DNA of 64,000 nucleotides. Origin: Streptomyces sp. CA-210063 (GTDB lineage Bacteria > Actinomycetota > Actinomycetes > Streptomycetales > Streptomycetaceae). Positions 62,644 through 64,000 of the stretch are shown piece after piece (the first letter of the stretch is position 1; every line of letters begins with the position of its first letter). The position numbers and the translations under genes were made by a program. The notes beneath the pieces are model-generated. The model was not told the origin of the DNA. It made no database searches and was given only the letters and a program-made list of their open reading frames with translations. The stretch spans positions 3,720,001 through 3,784,000 of the forward strand of contig NZ_CP102512.1 of assembly GCF_024612015.1 (NCBI RefSeq), read 5' to 3'.

Positions 62644-63807
62644 TCAGCTCTGTTCGTTGACAGAACCGCTGGTGGAGGGCGTTTGCCGGAACAGCCATTC
62701 GGATTTCAACTCGGCATATCCCGGCTTGATCACGTCATTGATCATGGCCAGTCGTTCATCGAAAGGAATGAATGCTGACTTCATAGCATTGACCGAGAAC
62801 CACTGCATGTCGTCGAGCGTGTAGCCGAAAGCCTCGACAAGGTGCTCGAATTCGCGGCTCATGCTCGTGTGGGACATCAGCCGGTTGTCGGTGTTCACGG
62901 TGGCCCGGAAGTGCAGTCGCCGCAGCAGCCCGATGGGGTGCTCGGCGTACGAACGGGCGGCGCCGGTCTGGAGGTTGGAGCTGGGGCACAGTTCCAGCGG
63001 GATGCGCTTGTCGCGGACGTAGGAGGCGAGGCGGCCGAGTTTCACGGAGCCGTCCTCGTGGACCTGGATGTCGTCGATGATGCGGACACCGTGGCCGAGC
63101 CGGTCGGCGCCGCACCACTGCAACGCCTGCCAGATGGAGGGGAGCCCGAAGGCCTCTCCGGCGTGGATGGTGAAGTGGTTGTTCTCGCGCTTGAGGAACT
63201 CGAAGGCGTCGAGGTGCCGGGTGGGCGGATAGCCGGCCTCGGCGCCGGCGATGTCGAAGCCGACCACGCCCAGGTCGCGGTAGCGGTTGGCGAGTTCGGC
63301 GATCTCCAGGGCGCGGGCCGCGTGCCGCATGGCGGTGAGCAGGGCGCCGACGCGGATACGGCGGCCGTCGGCCCTGGCCCGCCGTTCGCCCTCCCGGAAG
63401 CCCTCGTTGACGGCCTCGACGACCTTTTCGAGGCTGAGGCCGCCCTCGAGGTGCTGTTCGGGGGCGTAGCGGACCTCGGCGTAGACGACGCCGTCCGCGG
63501 CGAGGTCCTCGGCGCACTCGGCGGCGACCCGGAAGAGCGCGTCCCGGGTCTGCATGACACCGACGGTGTGGGAGAAGGTCTCCAGATACCGCTCCAGCGA
63601 ACCGGAGTCGGCGGCCTCCCGGAACCAGCCGCCGAGCCGGTCGGGGTCGGCCTCCGGGAGCTGGGAGTACCCGCTGTCGCGGGCGAGTTCGACGATGGTT
63701 GCGGGGCGCAGCCCGCCGTCGAGATGGTCGTGCAGCAGAACCTTGGGCGCCCGGCGGATCTGGTCCGGAGCCGGGGTGCTACCGGTCGGGTCGGTCTGGT
63801 TCGTCAT
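62644..63807 (-). CDS. add: Adenosine deaminase
   Basis: 387 residues, amidohydrolase fold. It deaminates adenosine and deoxyadenosine to (deoxy)inosine, the substrates of purine nucleoside phosphorylase. Zinc ligands: HDHLDGGL at the N-terminus, the central His in [10 protein letters not shown] (with the catalytic Glu), RLGHGVRI, and the late Asp in [22 protein letters not shown] is also diagnostic. ATG 63807 has no ribosome site and follows TATCGT by 6 nt, suggesting a leaderless mRNA. The shared operator lies 17 nt upstream. It is monocistronic here. Confidence 0.96.
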   Translation of the reverse strand: MTNQTDPTGSTPAPDQIRRAPKVLLHDHLDGGLRPATIVELARDSGYSQLPEADPDRLGGWFREAADSGSLERYLETFSHTVGVMQTRDALFRVAAECAEDLAADGVVYAEVRYAPEQHLEGGLSLEKVVEAVNEGFREGERRARADGRRIRVGALLTAMRHAARALEIAELANRYRDLGVVGFDIAGAEAGYPPTRHLDAFEFLKRENNHFTIHAGEAFGLPSIWQALQWCGADRLGHGVRIIDDIQVHEDGSVKLGRLASYVRDKRIPLELCPSSNLQTGAARSYAEHPIGLLRRLHFRATVNTDNRLMSHTSMSREFEHLVEAFGYTLDDMQWFSVNAMKSAFIPFDERLAMINDVIKPGYAELKSEWLFRQTPSTSGSVNEQS

Positions 63808-63823
63808 TTTGGCACGATAATGC

Positions 63824-63835
63824 CTACGCGCGTAG
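63824..63835 (-). promoter_or_regulatory. Shared nucleoside operator CTACGCGCGTAG (add copy)
   Basis: Identical palindrome to those before punA and deoC. On the minus strand TATCGT (63819-63814) follows it and stands exactly 6 nt before ATG 63807. Confidence 0.8.
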
Positions 63836-63920
63836 ATCGCCTGTCGGGTGATCCCGTCGATACCCAACGGTGACCCACAGGACGAGTGGCGTACACCATC
63901 TCTTCTGACACTGTTCTGTC

Positions 63921-64000
63921 ATGGCGCAGCAAGCAATGACGGTCCGCACGCCCCGCCTTGGGCGGACGATCGGCCCGGAGCCGAGCACGGTCAGCGGTGT
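63921..64000 (+). CDS. Possible start of a gene running off the window
   Basis: ATG at 63921 opens a frame (MAQQAMTVRTPRLGRTIG and onward) to the window end, 26 codons without a stop. It is divergent from add. Too little is present to assign a product. Confidence 0.35.
   Translation, partial: MAQQAMTVRTPRLGRTIGPEPSTVSG

Overview
The window is chromosomal DNA of a Streptomyces species. GC is very high, starts are often GTG, many genes share GTGA or ATGA overlaps, and the gene order hutH, cya, birA, pccB, accA2, punA, deoC, sigQ, afsQ1, afsQ2, add matches what I remember of the S. coelicolor core around SCO4934 to SCO4901. That match is from memory, not from a search. I see no rRNA, tRNA, insertion sequence, phage or CRISPR array.

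Layout. 0-3.4 kb: an iron-box controlled siderophore uptake operon (binding lipoprotein and two permeases, no ATPase in the window). 3.6-5.8 kb: a zinc alcohol dehydrogenase divergent from an XRE-type regulator. 5.9-14.3 kb: a large secreted subtilase, a MacB/FtsX-type ABC pair, an L,D-transpeptidase lipoprotein and a small LAxTG surface protein. 14.4-22 kb: hutH, a GAF-GGDEF protein, an enoyl-CoA hydratase, a proline-rich membrane protein and adenylate cyclase, separated by repeat-rich spacers. 22.3-28.8 kb: biotin ligase and the biotin-dependent acyl-CoA carboxylase subunits pccB, pccE and accA2, with maf and small membrane proteins. 29-35.7 kb: TetR and DeoR regulators, an LpdA-type flavoprotein, a gamma-glutamylcyclotransferase-like protein, punA and a phosphosugar mutase. 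51.2-64 kb: deoC, an aldehyde dehydrogenase pair, a uridine kinase-like gene, sigQ/afsQ1/afsQ2 with their lipoprotein, VanZ and PspC proteins, and adenosine deaminase.

The most unusual region is 35.8-50.5 kb, which looks like an accessory block inserted between the phosphosugar mutase and the gene before deoC. It holds a rebuilt phosphate-type ABC system: PstC-, PstA- and PstB-like parts, three different PstS-like or solute-binding proteins (two with C-terminal membrane tethers), an Ig-like wall protein with a sorting-like tail, a sortase homologue that has lost both its catalytic His and Cys, and a sortase-like lipoprotein coupled to the ATPase gene.

A second strong signal links three separated nucleoside genes. 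punA, deoC and add each carry the same 12-bp palindrome CTACGCGCGTAG upstream, followed by a TANNNT element exactly 6 nt before the start codon. This suggests one regulon of leaderless transcripts for nucleoside and deoxyribose salvage.

Several repeat families also stand out: a palindromic element carried in frame inside both hutH and cya, a dispersed hairpin at gene 3' ends, and short tandem arrays that begin at the stop codons of three genes.
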